Below, piece after piece: positions 23,055 through 31,378 of a stretch of 64,000 bases of DNA (within the stretch, counting starts at the first letter, position 1; each line of letters begins with the position of its first letter). The DNA lies in NCBI GenBank assembly GCA_017484085.1, contig JAFUTW010000007.1, forward strand, positions 62,001 through 126,000. Direction: 5' to 3'. A program made the position numbers and the translations under genes. The notes below the pieces were generated by a model. The model was not told the origin of the DNA, ran no database searches, and worked only from the letters and a program-made list of their open reading frames with translations. The DNA is from Clostridia bacterium (GTDB lineage: Bacteria; Bacillota; Clostridia; Christensenellales; Aristaeellaceae).

Positions 23055-24080
23055 TTACTTCTTTGCGATGTACTTGCGGATATCCAGGGAGACGGCCAGA
23101 ACGATGACCAGGCCCTGCACCACATAGTTGTAATACGGGTTGACGCCCAGGAACTGCAGGATGATCTTCAGCAGTTCGAAGACCAGAACGCCGACCAGGA
23201 TGCCCGGCACGGTGCCGATACCGCCGGTGGTGGAAACGCCGCCGATGGTGCAGCCTGCGATGGCTTCCAGCTCATAGCCCTGGCCCATGGAGGCGGAGGC
23301 GCCGCCCGACTTGGCCGCCAGCAGATAGCCGGCCAGCGCGTACATCACGCCTGCGGTGGCATAGATGCGGACCAGCGTATTCGTGGTGTTGACGCCGGAA
23401 ACCTCCGCCGCGACCTCGTTGCCGCCGATCGCATACATGTACTTTCCGTGGCAGGTCATGTTGTAGATGAACCAGAAGAGCAGGCCGAAGATCACGGCGA
23501 CGAACAGCAGGTACGGCAGGTGGAAGCCGCGCACGTTGCCGATGCGGCCGTTGATGAGCGACGTGTAGATCTTCTGGAAGCCGCCGATGGGCTGCGCGTC
23601 AGAGATCACCAGGGAGATGCCGTAGATGATGGTCTGCGTGCCCAGGGTGGCGATGAAGGGCGGCACATGCAGCTTGGTGACGATGAGGCCGTTGATGAGG
23701 CCCCAGCACAGGCCCAGCACGATGACGATGATCAGCACGACGCCGATGGGCATTTCAGGCGCCCACTTCCACAGGCGGCCGGTGTAATCGCCGCGCTGGC
23801 AGAGGATGCCGGCCACGACCGCGGCGAAGCCGACCTGGCGTCCGGCGGACAGGTCCGTGCCCTTGGTGATCAGGCAGCCGGAGACGCCCAGGGCGATCAG
23901 GAAGCGAACCGCAGTGTTGCTCACCAGGTTGCCGAAGTTCGCCCACGAGAAGAAGTTGTCCTTGAGGCAGCCCACGATGATGGCCGCGATCAGGAGCAGA
24001 AAGACGATGGGGTTGCCCGTAACGACCTTCTTGATTTTATTGAAGGCGCTCTCATTGGAATTGACTTGCTTTGCGTCCAT
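23055..24080 (-). CDS. mglC: Galactose/methylgalactoside-type ABC permease
   Basis: A 341-residue membrane permease of the ribose/galactose (RbsC/MglC) family with about ten helices. Family segments include GVSGCLITKGTDLSAGRQVG and the motif SMGQGYELEAIAGCTIGGVS, which interacts with the ATPase. It moves a hexose across the membrane with MglA and MglB. The ATG at 24080 has AGAGGAG seven bases before it and overlaps the mglA stop region; the ATG two codons upstream has too short a spacing. Confidence 0.9.
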   Translation of the reverse strand: MDAKQVNSNESAFNKIKKVVTGNPIVFLLLIAAIIVGCLKDNFFSWANFGNLVSNTAVRFLIALGVSGCLITKGTDLSAGRQVGFAAVVAGILCQRGDYTGRLWKWAPEMPIGVVLIIVIVLGLCWGLINGLIVTKLHVPPFIATLGTQTIIYGISLVISDAQPIGGFQKIYTSLINGRIGNVRGFHLPYLLFVAVIFGLLFWFIYNMTCHGKYMYAIGGNEVAAEVSGVNTTNTLVRIYATAGVMYALAGYLLAAKSGGASASMGQGYELEAIAGCTIGGVSTTGGIGTVPGILVGVLVFELLKIILQFLGVNPYYNYVVQGLVIVLAVSLDIRKYIAKK

Positions 24081-24094
24081 GTTCATTCTCCTCT

Positions 24095-25603
24095 TCACTC
24101 GAACTGCGTGGCGAGCGCCATGATGTTTTCCTGCGTGGCGTCCTTGCCGTCGATAAAGCCGGTGACCCGGCCGTCGCACATCACCATGATGCGGTCGGAC
24201 ATGCCGATGAGCTCGCTCATTTCAGAGCTGATCATGATGATGCTCTTGCCTTCGCGCGCGAGCTCCTCGATGATGCAGTAGATCTCGTACTTCGCGCCGA
24301 CGTCGATGCCGCGCGTCGGCTCGTCCAGGATCAGCACGTCGGGGTCGTTGGCCAGCCAGCGGCCCACGAGCACCTTCTGCTGGTTGCCGCCGGAGAGGGA
24401 CTTGATCTGCGTCTTGGAGGACGGCGTCTTGATGTTCATCTTGGCGACGTTGTCCTGCACCAGCTGCTCGACCTTTTTGCCGTTGATGGCGATGCCGTGC
24501 TCCAGATACTTCTTTAGCGAGGAAATGGAGATGTTGTCGGCGACGCTCAGCACGCCCATGATGCCCGAGCCGCGCCGGTCCTCCGTCAGCATTGCCACGC
24601 CCTGGTCGATGGCGGCCTTCGGCCGGTCGATCGTAAGCTCCTTGCCCTTGTAGAAAATCTGGCCGGAGGTGTGGGAACGGATGCCGAACAGGCCTTCCAT
24701 CAGCTCCGTGCGCTGTGCGCCGACCAGGCCGCCCACGCCCAGGATCTCACCCTTGCGCAGCGTGAAGTTCACATGGCGGAAGGAGCGCGGGTTGATGGAT
24801 GTGAAGTCCTTGACCTCGAAGACGACCTCACCCGGCACGTTGTTGCGCGGCGGATAGAGGTTGGTCAGCTCGCGGCCCACCATCTGGGTGATGATCTTGT
24901 CGGTGGTCAGCTCGCTGGCGTCCCAGGTGCCGATGTACTTGCCGTCGCGCATGATGGTGACCTCGTCACTGATGCGCAGGATCTCGTCCATCTTGTGCGA
25001 GATATAGACGACGGCCACGTTTTCCGCCGTCAGATCTTCGATGATGCGGAAGAGCGCTTCCACCTCGTTGGCCGTCAGCGAAGAGGTCGGCTCGTCGAGG
25101 ATCAGCACGCGGCAGTTGGCGGAGACGGCTTTGGCGATCTCCACGGACTGCATCTGGGATACGCTGAGCTCTCCGACCTTCTGCTTCGGGTCGAAGTTCA
25201 TACGCACCTTTTTCAGCAGCTCCGCGGTATCGGCGTACATCTTCGCATGGTCGACGACCGAAACGGGGCCGAACTTTTTCATCGGGTAGCGGCCCAGGAA
25301 GATGTTCTCTCCGACCGTGCGCGCCGGGATGGGCTGCAGCTCCTGGTGCACCATGGCGATGCCCTTGTGCAGCGCGTCCATAGGATCGTGGATGGTGACG
25401 GGCTGACCGTCGATCTTGATCTGGCCCTCATCCATCTTATAGATGCCGAACATGCATTTCATCAGCGTGGATTTGCCCGCGCCGTTTTCCCCCATCAATG
25501 CATGCACTTTGCCGGGGCGCAGCCGCAGCTGCGCGTGGTCAAGCGCCTTGACGCCGGGGAAGGATTTGCATACATCGGTCATTTCCAGTACGTACTCAGA
25601 CAT
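24095..25603 (-). CDS. mglA: Sugar ABC transporter ATPase, MglA type
   Basis: A 502-residue protein with two fused ABC domains, as in MglA/RbsA. The first has Walker A GENGAGKST, signature LSVSQMQ and Walker B LILDEPTSSL; the second has signature LSGGNQQKV and LILDEPTRGID but a degenerate Walker A, which is normal for this family. It powers hexose import with MglB and MglC. The gene follows mglB after 148 bases, with a hairpin between them. Confidence 0.93.
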   Translation of the reverse strand: MSEYVLEMTDVCKSFPGVKALDHAQLRLRPGKVHALMGENGAGKSTLMKCMFGIYKMDEGQIKIDGQPVTIHDPMDALHKGIAMVHQELQPIPARTVGENIFLGRYPMKKFGPVSVVDHAKMYADTAELLKKVRMNFDPKQKVGELSVSQMQSVEIAKAVSANCRVLILDEPTSSLTANEVEALFRIIEDLTAENVAVVYISHKMDEILRISDEVTIMRDGKYIGTWDASELTTDKIITQMVGRELTNLYPPRNNVPGEVVFEVKDFTSINPRSFRHVNFTLRKGEILGVGGLVGAQRTELMEGLFGIRSHTSGQIFYKGKELTIDRPKAAIDQGVAMLTEDRRGSGIMGVLSVADNISISSLKKYLEHGIAINGKKVEQLVQDNVAKMNIKTPSSKTQIKSLSGGNQQKVLVGRWLANDPDVLILDEPTRGIDVGAKYEIYCIIEELAREGKSIIMISSEMSELIGMSDRIMVMCDGRVTGFIDGKDATQENIMALATQFE

Positions 25604-25693
25604 ATGCGCATTCCTCTTTCTTTTGCCTGTTCTCAGCGCTCTTCATTTCGAGGCCCATGCGGCCGCGGAATGAAAAGCACTGTTACAGGAAAT

Positions 25694-25717
25694 GACGGGT
25701 GGGTTACCCCACCCGTC
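25694..25717 (-). other. Intercistronic hairpin between mglB and mglA
   Basis: GACGGGTGGG pairs with CCCACCCGTC around a 4-base loop. It has no T run on the minus strand, so it more likely protects the mglB end of the mRNA or partly terminates, which would give more binding protein than ATPase. It lies between the two genes of one operon. Confidence 0.65.
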
Positions 25718-25751
25718 TTTCAAACCTTCTTACGGGGATGTCGCCTGGCGC

Positions 25752-26759
25752 TTACTGCGCGTCGACATAGGCCTTGTTGACCTTGACGTAGTCGACCCAG
25801 TAGTAGTTGTCGATGTCTTCGCCGTTCAGCAGCTTCACAGCCACGTCAACCGCCGCGTGGGACTGGCCGATGTGGTCGTTCAGCACGGTGCCGGTCATCT
25901 CGCCGTCCTTGACGAGCTGGACAGCCTCTTCCAGAGCGTCCACGCCGAGGAGGTAGATGTCCTCGCCAACCTTGCGGCCGGCGGTCTGGATGGCGGTAGC
26001 CGCGCCCAGAGCCATAGCGTCGTTGTTGCAGAAGACGACCTCAACGCTCTCGCCGTACTTGGTCAGCGCGTTGGCGCAGAGCTCCTGGCCCTTGGTCTGA
26101 TCCCAGTTGCCCACCTGGTCGTCCAGGCACTCGACTTCGTAGCCGGCATCGGTCAGGGCCTTGATGGAGAACTCGGTGCGGTACTGCGCGTCGATGTTCT
26201 CGGGGTCGCCCTCGATCATGATGTAGGAGATCTTGCCGTCGCCGTTGATGTCGCCGTGGTTCTCCAGCTCAGCGACCATCTCGCCCTGGAAGGTGCCGGA
26301 CTGACGGGCGTCAGCGCCGACGTAGCAAACCTTGGCGTTGTTCAGGATGCCTTCATAGGCCTCGTCGAGGGTCTTGCCGTCCGCGTCGTACGCGAGGGGC
26401 TCACGGTTGATGAGGACCAGCGGGATGTCGGCAGCCACGATCTGATCGATCAGGGCGTCAGCGGAAGAGGTCTGCACCAGGTTGAGGATGATGACATCCA
26501 TGCCCTGGGTGATGAAGTTCTGGATCTGGTTGGTCTGCTCGGCCATGTCGTTCTTGCCGTCAGCCATGGTGATTTCGTACTTCACGTCGTCGGTCTCGAG
26601 GGACTTGAAGTAATTCTCGATCTCGTTGCGGTAGAGGGTCATGAAGTTGTCGGTGAACTGATAGATGGAAACGCCGACCTTCTTCGTCTCAGCGGAAGCG
26701 ACGGAAACCATCGCCAGCGCCATGATCGCTACGAGAGCAAGAGCCAGGAACTTTTTCAT
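25752..26759 (-). CDS. mglB: Galactose/glucose-binding protein MglB
   Basis: A 335-residue exported sugar-binding protein with an N-terminal signal peptide (about 23 residues). It has the Ca2+-binding loop DINGDGKIS at residues 170-178, the counterpart of the calcium site of Escherichia coli galactose-binding protein, and the downstream VVFCNNDAMALGA and LLGVDALEEA segments that hold sugar-binding residues. This makes galactose or glucose the likely substrate. No lipobox Cys is seen, which is unusual for a Gram-positive binding protein and leaves its anchoring open. AAAGGAGTGG precedes the ATG. Confidence 0.9.
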   Translation of the reverse strand: MKKFLALALVAIMALAMVSVASAETKKVGVSIYQFTDNFMTLYRNEIENYFKSLETDDVKYEITMADGKNDMAEQTNQIQNFITQGMDVIILNLVQTSSADALIDQIVAADIPLVLINREPLAYDADGKTLDEAYEGILNNAKVCYVGADARQSGTFQGEMVAELENHGDINGDGKISYIMIEGDPENIDAQYRTEFSIKALTDAGYEVECLDDQVGNWDQTKGQELCANALTKYGESVEVVFCNNDAMALGAATAIQTAGRKVGEDIYLLGVDALEEAVQLVKDGEMTGTVLNDHIGQSHAAVDVAVKLLNGEDIDNYYWVDYVKVNKAYVDAQ

Positions 26760-26875
26760 GGGTTACCACTCCTTTTTGTTTTTTATTCCACGCGCTCCGG
26801 CGCGTCAGAATCACCTTTTGTCAGCAGTTCGGGGCGTATTGTCAATTTTTGCTTCTCCCTTTTGTGCTGCTTCAA

Positions 26876-26904
26876 AATATAACATATCCGCAAGGAATCT
26901 GCAA
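26876..26904 (-). promoter_or_regulatory. Promoter of the mgl operon
   Basis: TTGCAG (26899-26904), a 17-base spacer and TATATT (26876-26881), about 117 bases before mglB. The leader between them shows no clear cre site. Confidence 0.65.
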
Positions 26905-26954
26905 GTTTAATTCCTTGTGTTTTTTGTTCAAAATTCCTCCGCGATTTCGGACGC

Positions 26955-26983
26955 TTGCAAACCGCCCTTCTTTAAGGCATAAT
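26955..26983 (+). promoter_or_regulatory. Promoter of yhaM
   Basis: TTGCAA (26955-26960), a 17-base spacer and CATAAT (26978-26983), back to back with the mgl promoter. Confidence 0.65.
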
Positions 26984-27035
26984 AGCAGTATGAAAAGGCT
27001 GAGCGCCCCGCGGCGCAGGAAGGAAGAACCAAAGG

Positions 27036-28010
27036 ATGTACGCTGAAACCAATTTCAATATGCCGCAGACGCTGGCGGAGATCCGCCGCGATGACAAGTT
27101 TGAAGGGTTCGTTCTGGTTCGTTCGGCGGAGCAGAAGCAGTCCTCGAACGGCAAATACTACCTGGATATGACGCTGGCCGACCGCAGCGGCTCCATCAAC
27201 GCCAAGATGTGGGACGGCACCGTGCAGCCGCCCAAAGCGGGCAGCGTCGTCAAGATCCGCGCCGCCGGAAACGAGTTCAACGGGCGCATGCAGCTGCGCA
27301 TCGAGCGCATCCGCGAGGCCGAGGCGCGCGACGAGGTGGACATGTCCGCCCTCGTGCCCTGCGCGCCGGAGGATCCCCGCGCCATGCGGGACGAGATCGT
27401 CCGCGCCGCCGACCACATCGCCGATCCGGACCTCCGGCGCATCACCTGCCGCCTGCTGGACAGGGCGGGCGACCGGCTTCTCACCTTTCCCGCCGCCAAG
27501 CAGATGCACCACGCGGAGCGCAGCGGGCTGCTCTATCACACGCTGACCATGCTGCGCGCCGGCCGCGCGCTCATGGGCGTCTACCCGCAGCTGAATCCCA
27601 GCCTGCTGACCGCGGGCATCATCGTTCACGATCTCTCCAAGATGGACGAGATGGAAGCGGACGCGCTGGGCATGGTACAGGACTACAGCCTGGACGGCAA
27701 GCTCATCGGCCACATCGTGCGCGGCGTCGTCGCCATCGAGGAGGCCGCAAAGGAGACCGGGGCCGCCCCGGGAAAAGCGCTGCTGCTCCAGCACATGATC
27801 CTCTCCCACCACGGCCTTGCCGAATACGGCAGCCCCAAGCCGCCCATGTTCCCGGAGGCGGAGGTTCTGCACACCCTGGATACGCTGGACTCGCGCCTCT
27901 ACCAGATGTACGAGGCGCTGGGCCGTGCCAACGAAGGCGGCTTCTCCGAGAAGGTCTGGGGGCTGGAAAACCGCCAGGTCTACCGGATCCCCGAAGGGGA
28001 AATCGGCTGA
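27036..28010 (+). CDS. yhaM: YhaM-family 3'-5' exoribonuclease (OB fold + HD)
   Basis: A 324-residue protein with an N-terminal OB-fold nucleic-acid-binding domain (about 15-95) and an HD phosphohydrolase domain (HHAERSGLLYHT near 158-169 and VHDLSKMDE near 197-205). This is the layout of Bacillus YhaM, which trims single-stranded RNA and DNA from the 3' end. Length fits the family (about 310-325). AGGAAGGAACCAAAGG precedes the ATG. It is a single-gene unit with its own promoter. Confidence 0.9.
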   Translation: MYAETNFNMPQTLAEIRRDDKFEGFVLVRSAEQKQSSNGKYYLDMTLADRSGSINAKMWDGTVQPPKAGSVVKIRAAGNEFNGRMQLRIERIREAEARDEVDMSALVPCAPEDPRAMRDEIVRAADHIADPDLRRITCRLLDRAGDRLLTFPAAKQMHHAERSGLLYHTLTMLRAGRALMGVYPQLNPSLLTAGIIVHDLSKMDEMEADALGMVQDYSLDGKLIGHIVRGVVAIEEAAKETGAAPGKALLLQHMILSHHGLAEYGSPKPPMFPEAEVLHTLDTLDSRLYQMYEALGRANEGGFSEKVWGLENRQVYRIPEGEIG

Positions 28011-28041
28011 CGCTCCTGCCCTGCCGGATTCCCTGTCCGCC

Positions 28042-28075
28042 TGTGACGCTTCTGTGACGTTTGCTCTGCTATACT
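28042..28075 (+). promoter_or_regulatory. Direct-repeat promoter of the PepSY gene
   Basis: Two copies of TGTGACG spaced 11 bp apart (28042-28048 and 28053-28059), then 10 bases, then a -10 box TATACT (28070-28075). No -35 consensus is present; the repeats take its place, as in promoters activated by OmpR/PhoB-family response regulators. The same arrangement occurs at 53605-53638. Confidence 0.6.
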
Positions 28076-28136
28076 GTGTCCGTAATCAGTGATTCCCGCA
28101 CACCAAAGCCGAACAGCAGATAAGGAGAGGAAAAAA

Positions 28137-28643
28137 ATGAAGAAGATCCTGATCGCCATCCTGACCCTGAGCCTGATCACCGCGGTGAGCGCTGCCGCTC
28201 TGGCCGCCGGACAGATCTCCCTGGAAGAAGCCAAAACGATCGCGCTGGACAAGGCGAGCCTGACAGCCGATGCGGTCACCTTCCTGAAGGCCCATCCGGA
28301 CTATGATGACGGACGCCCCACCTATGAGATCAAATTCTTTTCCGACCATACGGAATACGAGTTTGAGATCGATGCCCAAACCGGCAGGATCACGGAATAT
28401 GACACCGAGGTTTTCGAGCGCGACTTCGCCGCCCGGAATGTGACGGAAGAGGAAGCCAGGCAGATCGCGCTTGCGCATGCCGGCTTCAGAGAGGAAGACG
28501 TGCGCTTCACCAAGTGCCACCTGGACCGCGATGACGGCCGCGTGATCTACGAGATTGAGTTCACAAACGGCGGCATGGAGTACGAATTCGACATCGACAC
28601 CGCCAGCGGCCGGATCCTTGAGTACAGCGTCGACCGCGATTAA
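28137..28643 (+). CDS. Secreted protein with two PepSY domains
   Basis: A 168-residue exported protein. A signal peptide (MKKILIAILTLSLITAVSAAALA) is followed by two tandem PepSY repeats of about 70 residues, each with ISLEEAKTIAL or VTEEEARQIAL, then a strand YEIKFF or YEIEFT and a second strand EYEFEIDAQTGRI or EYEFDIDTASGRI. PepSY domains often hold or inhibit peptidases or work in extracellular redox and metal functions; the role here is not known. GGAGAGG precedes the ATG; the frame upstream is leader. The promoter carries direct repeats. Confidence 0.85.
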   Translation: MKKILIAILTLSLITAVSAAALAAGQISLEEAKTIALDKASLTADAVTFLKAHPDYDDGRPTYEIKFFSDHTEYEFEIDAQTGRITEYDTEVFERDFAARNVTEEEARQIALAHAGFREEDVRFTKCHLDRDDGRVIYEIEFTNGGMEYEFDIDTASGRILEYSVDRD

Positions 28644-28677
28644 AACCGCTGCCGGTTTCCAATTCTTCTGCATAGCA

Positions 28678-28720
28678 CTGCCGCCCGTGATCCCTTTGGA
28701 TCACGGGCGGCAGCTCTTTT
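28678..28720 (+). terminator. Terminator after the PepSY gene
   Basis: A 16-bp perfect stem, CTGCCGCCCGTGATCC with its complement, loop CTTT, followed by CTCTTTT. It sits between converging genes and may also slow the end of the cob operon transcript. Confidence 0.92.
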
Positions 28721-29047
28721 CTATTTGATTCTCATCCCGATCCCGCACGAGACGCGCGTCACCGTGTCGCAGTGCGCCGCAATGCAGCAGAGTGCGCGCC
28801 CCGCCGCCTCCCGGAAGGCGCGCTCCCGCGCTTCCATGGGCACGAGGCCGCACCCAACCTCGTCGGCCGTAACGACGGCCTGCGGGTGCTCCTTACAGAA
28901 GGTCTCCGTATACGCAAGCGGGTCCACTCCCTCTTCAAGGAGGGAGCGGACTTTTTCATGCCAGGCAAAAAAGAACTCCGCGCCGGGGTTTTCCCGCCCG
29001 GCCAGCTCCTCCTGCCCCTGATACGCGCCGCCGATATAAAGCTTCAC
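28721..29047 (-). CDS. Short CobU-like protein with degenerate P-loop
   Basis: A 108-residue protein that looks like a shortened CobU. The N-terminus KLYIGGAYQGQEELA matches the CobU P-loop region, but the Lys and Ser of GxxxxGKS are replaced by Gln and Glu. The second half (VVTADEVGCGLVPMEARERAFREAAG) matches the CobU C-terminal region, in which the usual text is SNEVGxGIVP. It starts in an ATGA overlap with cobS. It probably cannot hydrolyse ATP/GTP by the standard mechanism. It may be a structural partner of the full CobU two genes upstream, or a decaying duplicate. Confidence 0.75.
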   Translation of the reverse strand: MKLYIGGAYQGQEELAGRENPGAEFFFAWHEKVRSLLEEGVDPLAYTETFCKEHPQAVVTADEVGCGLVPMEARERAFREAAGRALCCIAAHCDTVTRVSCGIGMRIK

Positions 29048-29811
29048 ACCATCGCCTCCAATACGACAAAGGCCGCCAGCAGGGCCATCTCCGTCAGCTG
29101 CAGGAACGCGCCGGCCAGATCACCCGTCACGCCGCCGAAATCGCGGTACGCGAGACGGCGGTAAACCGGGAGCGCCGCTGCCAGCACGAGTGCCGGCACG
29201 ATCAGAACCGCCGCTTTTCCGCAGCCCGCAGCCAGGGCAGCCCACAGGAGCAGGCAGAGGGTGAGCCACAGGAGGCTTGCAACCGTCACCGCCTTTCTGC
29301 CTCCCTCATCCGTAAAGCTGCGCAGCATGCCGTCTTCCCTGGCGGGGCGCAGGTTCACCGCCGCCAGGGCGCTCAGCGCGCGGGACGCTGGAAAAGCCGG
29401 CAGTATGAAAAGCAAGTCTTCCCTGCACTCTGCCCACAGGGCAAACGAGAGCAGCAGATACCCGGCGCAGGCCATCACCGCAAAGGCGCCGCAGCGGCTG
29501 TCCTTCAGGATTTCCAGCTTCTTTTCCCGGCTGCCGTTCGATGCCAGCGCGTCCGCCGTGTCCATCAGCCCGTCCATGTGGATGCCGCCCGTGATCACAA
29601 GAGGGATCAGCGTACAGCCCGCGGCGAAGAGAAGGTACCATCTTCCCCACCACAGCCGCCACCAGGCAAACTCCGCCGCGGCGATGATGATGCCGGCCAG
29701 CGGGAAAAAGCACAGCGCATACCGCCGGTTTTCCTGCGTCCAGTCCGCCCGCGGCACAGGGACGCGGGTATACGTCGATAAGGCGATCAGCAAAGCGTTC
29801 CAAAGCTTCAT
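29044..29811 (-). CDS. cobS: Adenosylcobinamide-GDP ribazoletransferase (cobalamin synthase)
   Basis: A 255-residue polytopic membrane enzyme that joins adenosylcobinamide-GDP and alpha-ribazole (phosphate) in the last steps of cobalamin synthesis. Motifs GGIHMDGLMDTADAL (about 73-87) and DFGGVTGDLAGAF (about 226-238) are the family's metal and substrate sites. It overlaps cobU by 4 bp (ATGA), so it is coupled to it. Confidence 0.95.
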   Translation of the reverse strand: MKLWNALLIALSTYTRVPVPRADWTQENRRYALCFFPLAGIIIAAAEFAWWRLWWGRWYLLFAAGCTLIPLVITGGIHMDGLMDTADALASNGSREKKLEILKDSRCGAFAVMACAGYLLLSFALWAECREDLLFILPAFPASRALSALAAVNLRPAREDGMLRSFTDEGGRKAVTVASLLWLTLCLLLWAALAAGCGKAAVLIVPALVLAAALPVYRRLAYRDFGGVTGDLAGAFLQLTEMALLAAFVVLEAMV

Positions 29812-30317
29812 GGCAGTTTTCCTTTCAGCATCACCGGTATGCCGCAGACAGCCTCGCAGACCGCGTCCGCCAGCGCGCCGGCCTCCCGGTTGACGGCGGC
29901 CAGTGCCTCAAGATAGCTCTCCGTCTCCGCGTCATACTGCCCGCCGTCCCGGAAGACATCCCCCGTCACGAGGAGGAGATGCCGGCAGCGGCCGGCCAGG
30001 TTCCGCAGCGCCGGGAGCATGCGGGCTTCGTCGCCCCCGCCGAACATCTCCCCCGCCAGCCAGTTCGGCACGTCCTCCAGCAGCACCAGCGCATCTTCCG
30101 GCACCTCAAGTCCGTCCAGATCGCAAGACCGCTCCGCCGTCACCATGCCGAGGGAAGCGCGCTGCCTGCGGTGCCGCCCGATCCTCTGCAGGCTCTCCCT
30201 GTCGCCTGCAGCCATCGTGGCCAGGTAGATGCGCCGGCCGGCCGCAAGGCGCGGCACCAGGCTTTCCGCAAGGGCGGATTTGCCGCTCCCGCTGCCCCCC
30301 GTTATCAGTATGATCAT
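29808..30317 (-). CDS. cobU: Adenosylcobinamide kinase / guanylyltransferase
   Basis: A 169-residue CobU. The P-loop GGSGSGKS is intact at residues 7-14, and RHRRQR near residue 50 fits the site of the guanylylated His (CobU motif I-x-x-H-R-x-x-R). It phosphorylates adenosylcobinamide and then adds GMP. It overlaps cobT by 4 bp. A second, degenerate CobU-like gene lies at 28721-29047. Confidence 0.93.
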   Translation of the reverse strand: MIILITGGSGSGKSALAESLVPRLAAGRRIYLATMAAGDRESLQRIGRHRRQRASLGMVTAERSCDLDGLEVPEDALVLLEDVPNWLAGEMFGGGDEARMLPALRNLAGRCRHLLLVTGDVFRDGGQYDAETESYLEALAAVNREAGALADAVCEAVCGIPVMLKGKLP

Positions 30318-31378
30318 CGCTCACCCTGCGGCACATAGGCCGCCATCCCCAGGTTTGAAAAGGTATGCTCCCCCGCATACACGGCCAGCGCCATGTCCAG
30401 AAGGGGGAAGAGCATCACAGCGCCCGTACCTTCGCCCAGCGCCATATCCGCGTGAAGCACGGGGGTAAGCCCCAGCTCCGCAAAGATCCGCCCGGCCGCC
30501 GGCTCCCGGCTCATATGCGAGGGCAGCATGAAGTCCTTTGCGGCAGGACAGATGCGCGCGGCGATCAGCGCCGCCGCAGCGGAGATCACCCCGTCGATGA
30601 CGATCGGGACCCCGTACATCGCCCCGCCGATAAAAGCGCCCGCCATCCCCGCAATTTCAAAGCCGCCGACTTTGGAGAGCACGTCAACCGGATCCTTTGG
30701 ATCCGGCCGGTTTACCGCAAGCGCCTGCGCGACAGCCGCCCGCTTCCTCCGCAGGCCTTCGTCCGACAGGCCCGCTCCCCGGCCCACGGCCTGCTCCGGG
30801 GTAAGGCCCAGCAGCGCGCAGGCGAGCGCCGCGCAGGCCGTCGTATTGCCGATGCCCATTTCGCCGACCGCGGCGAGCGCATAGCCGCGCGCCTTCATCT
30901 CGCGCACCAGTTCCACGCCGCAGCGCAGGGCCGTTTGCGCCTGTTCCCGCGTCATCGCGGGGCCCTTTGTCATGTTGGCCGTGCCCGGAGCGATCCTGTG
31001 GGAGAAAAGGCGCGGATGCTGCAGCGCCTCTTTCATCCCCATGTCCACGGCAAAGACGTCCGCGTTCGCTGCGCCGGCCATCAGGCTGATGTTGGAAGTC
31101 CCCTCCGCGATGGAGCGGGCGACCCTCGCCGTCACCCCGCTGCCGCACTGGGTCACACCCTCTTCCACCACGCCGTGGTCGCCGCAGAACACCAGGCAGC
31201 AGCGCGGCGAAACCCGCACGTCCGCGGTTCCCTGGATGCCCGCGATTTTCGTGATCATCCCTTCAAAGCAGCCCAGGCTGCCGAGCGGCTTCGCCACCGC
31301 AGCCCACCTTTGCGCCGCCTCGGCTTGTGCCCGTCTGTCCGGGGAAGCTGCGTAGCGCAGTGCTTCTTCTATGCCCAT
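30314..31378 (-). CDS. cobT: Nicotinate-nucleotide:dimethylbenzimidazole phosphoribosyltransferase
   Basis: A 354-residue CobT that makes alpha-ribazole phosphate by moving ribose phosphate from nicotinate mononucleotide to a lower-ligand base. VFCGDHGVVEEGV (about 67-79) and the GEMGIGNTT segment (about 171-179) are diagnostic; the catalytic Glu is expected in the C-terminal LGEGTGAVM. No genes for dimethylbenzimidazole synthesis (bluB or bza) are in the window, so the base may be imported or made elsewhere. Confidence 0.95.
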   Translation of the reverse strand: MGIEEALRYAASPDRRAQAEAAQRWAAVAKPLGSLGCFEGMITKIAGIQGTADVRVSPRCCLVFCGDHGVVEEGVTQCGSGVTARVARSIAEGTSNISLMAGAANADVFAVDMGMKEALQHPRLFSHRIAPGTANMTKGPAMTREQAQTALRCGVELVREMKARGYALAAVGEMGIGNTTACAALACALLGLTPEQAVGRGAGLSDEGLRRKRAAVAQALAVNRPDPKDPVDVLSKVGGFEIAGMAGAFIGGAMYGVPIVIDGVISAAAALIAARICPAAKDFMLPSHMSREPAAGRIFAELGLTPVLHADMALGEGTGAVMLFPLLDMALAVYAGEHTFSNLGMAAYVPQGER

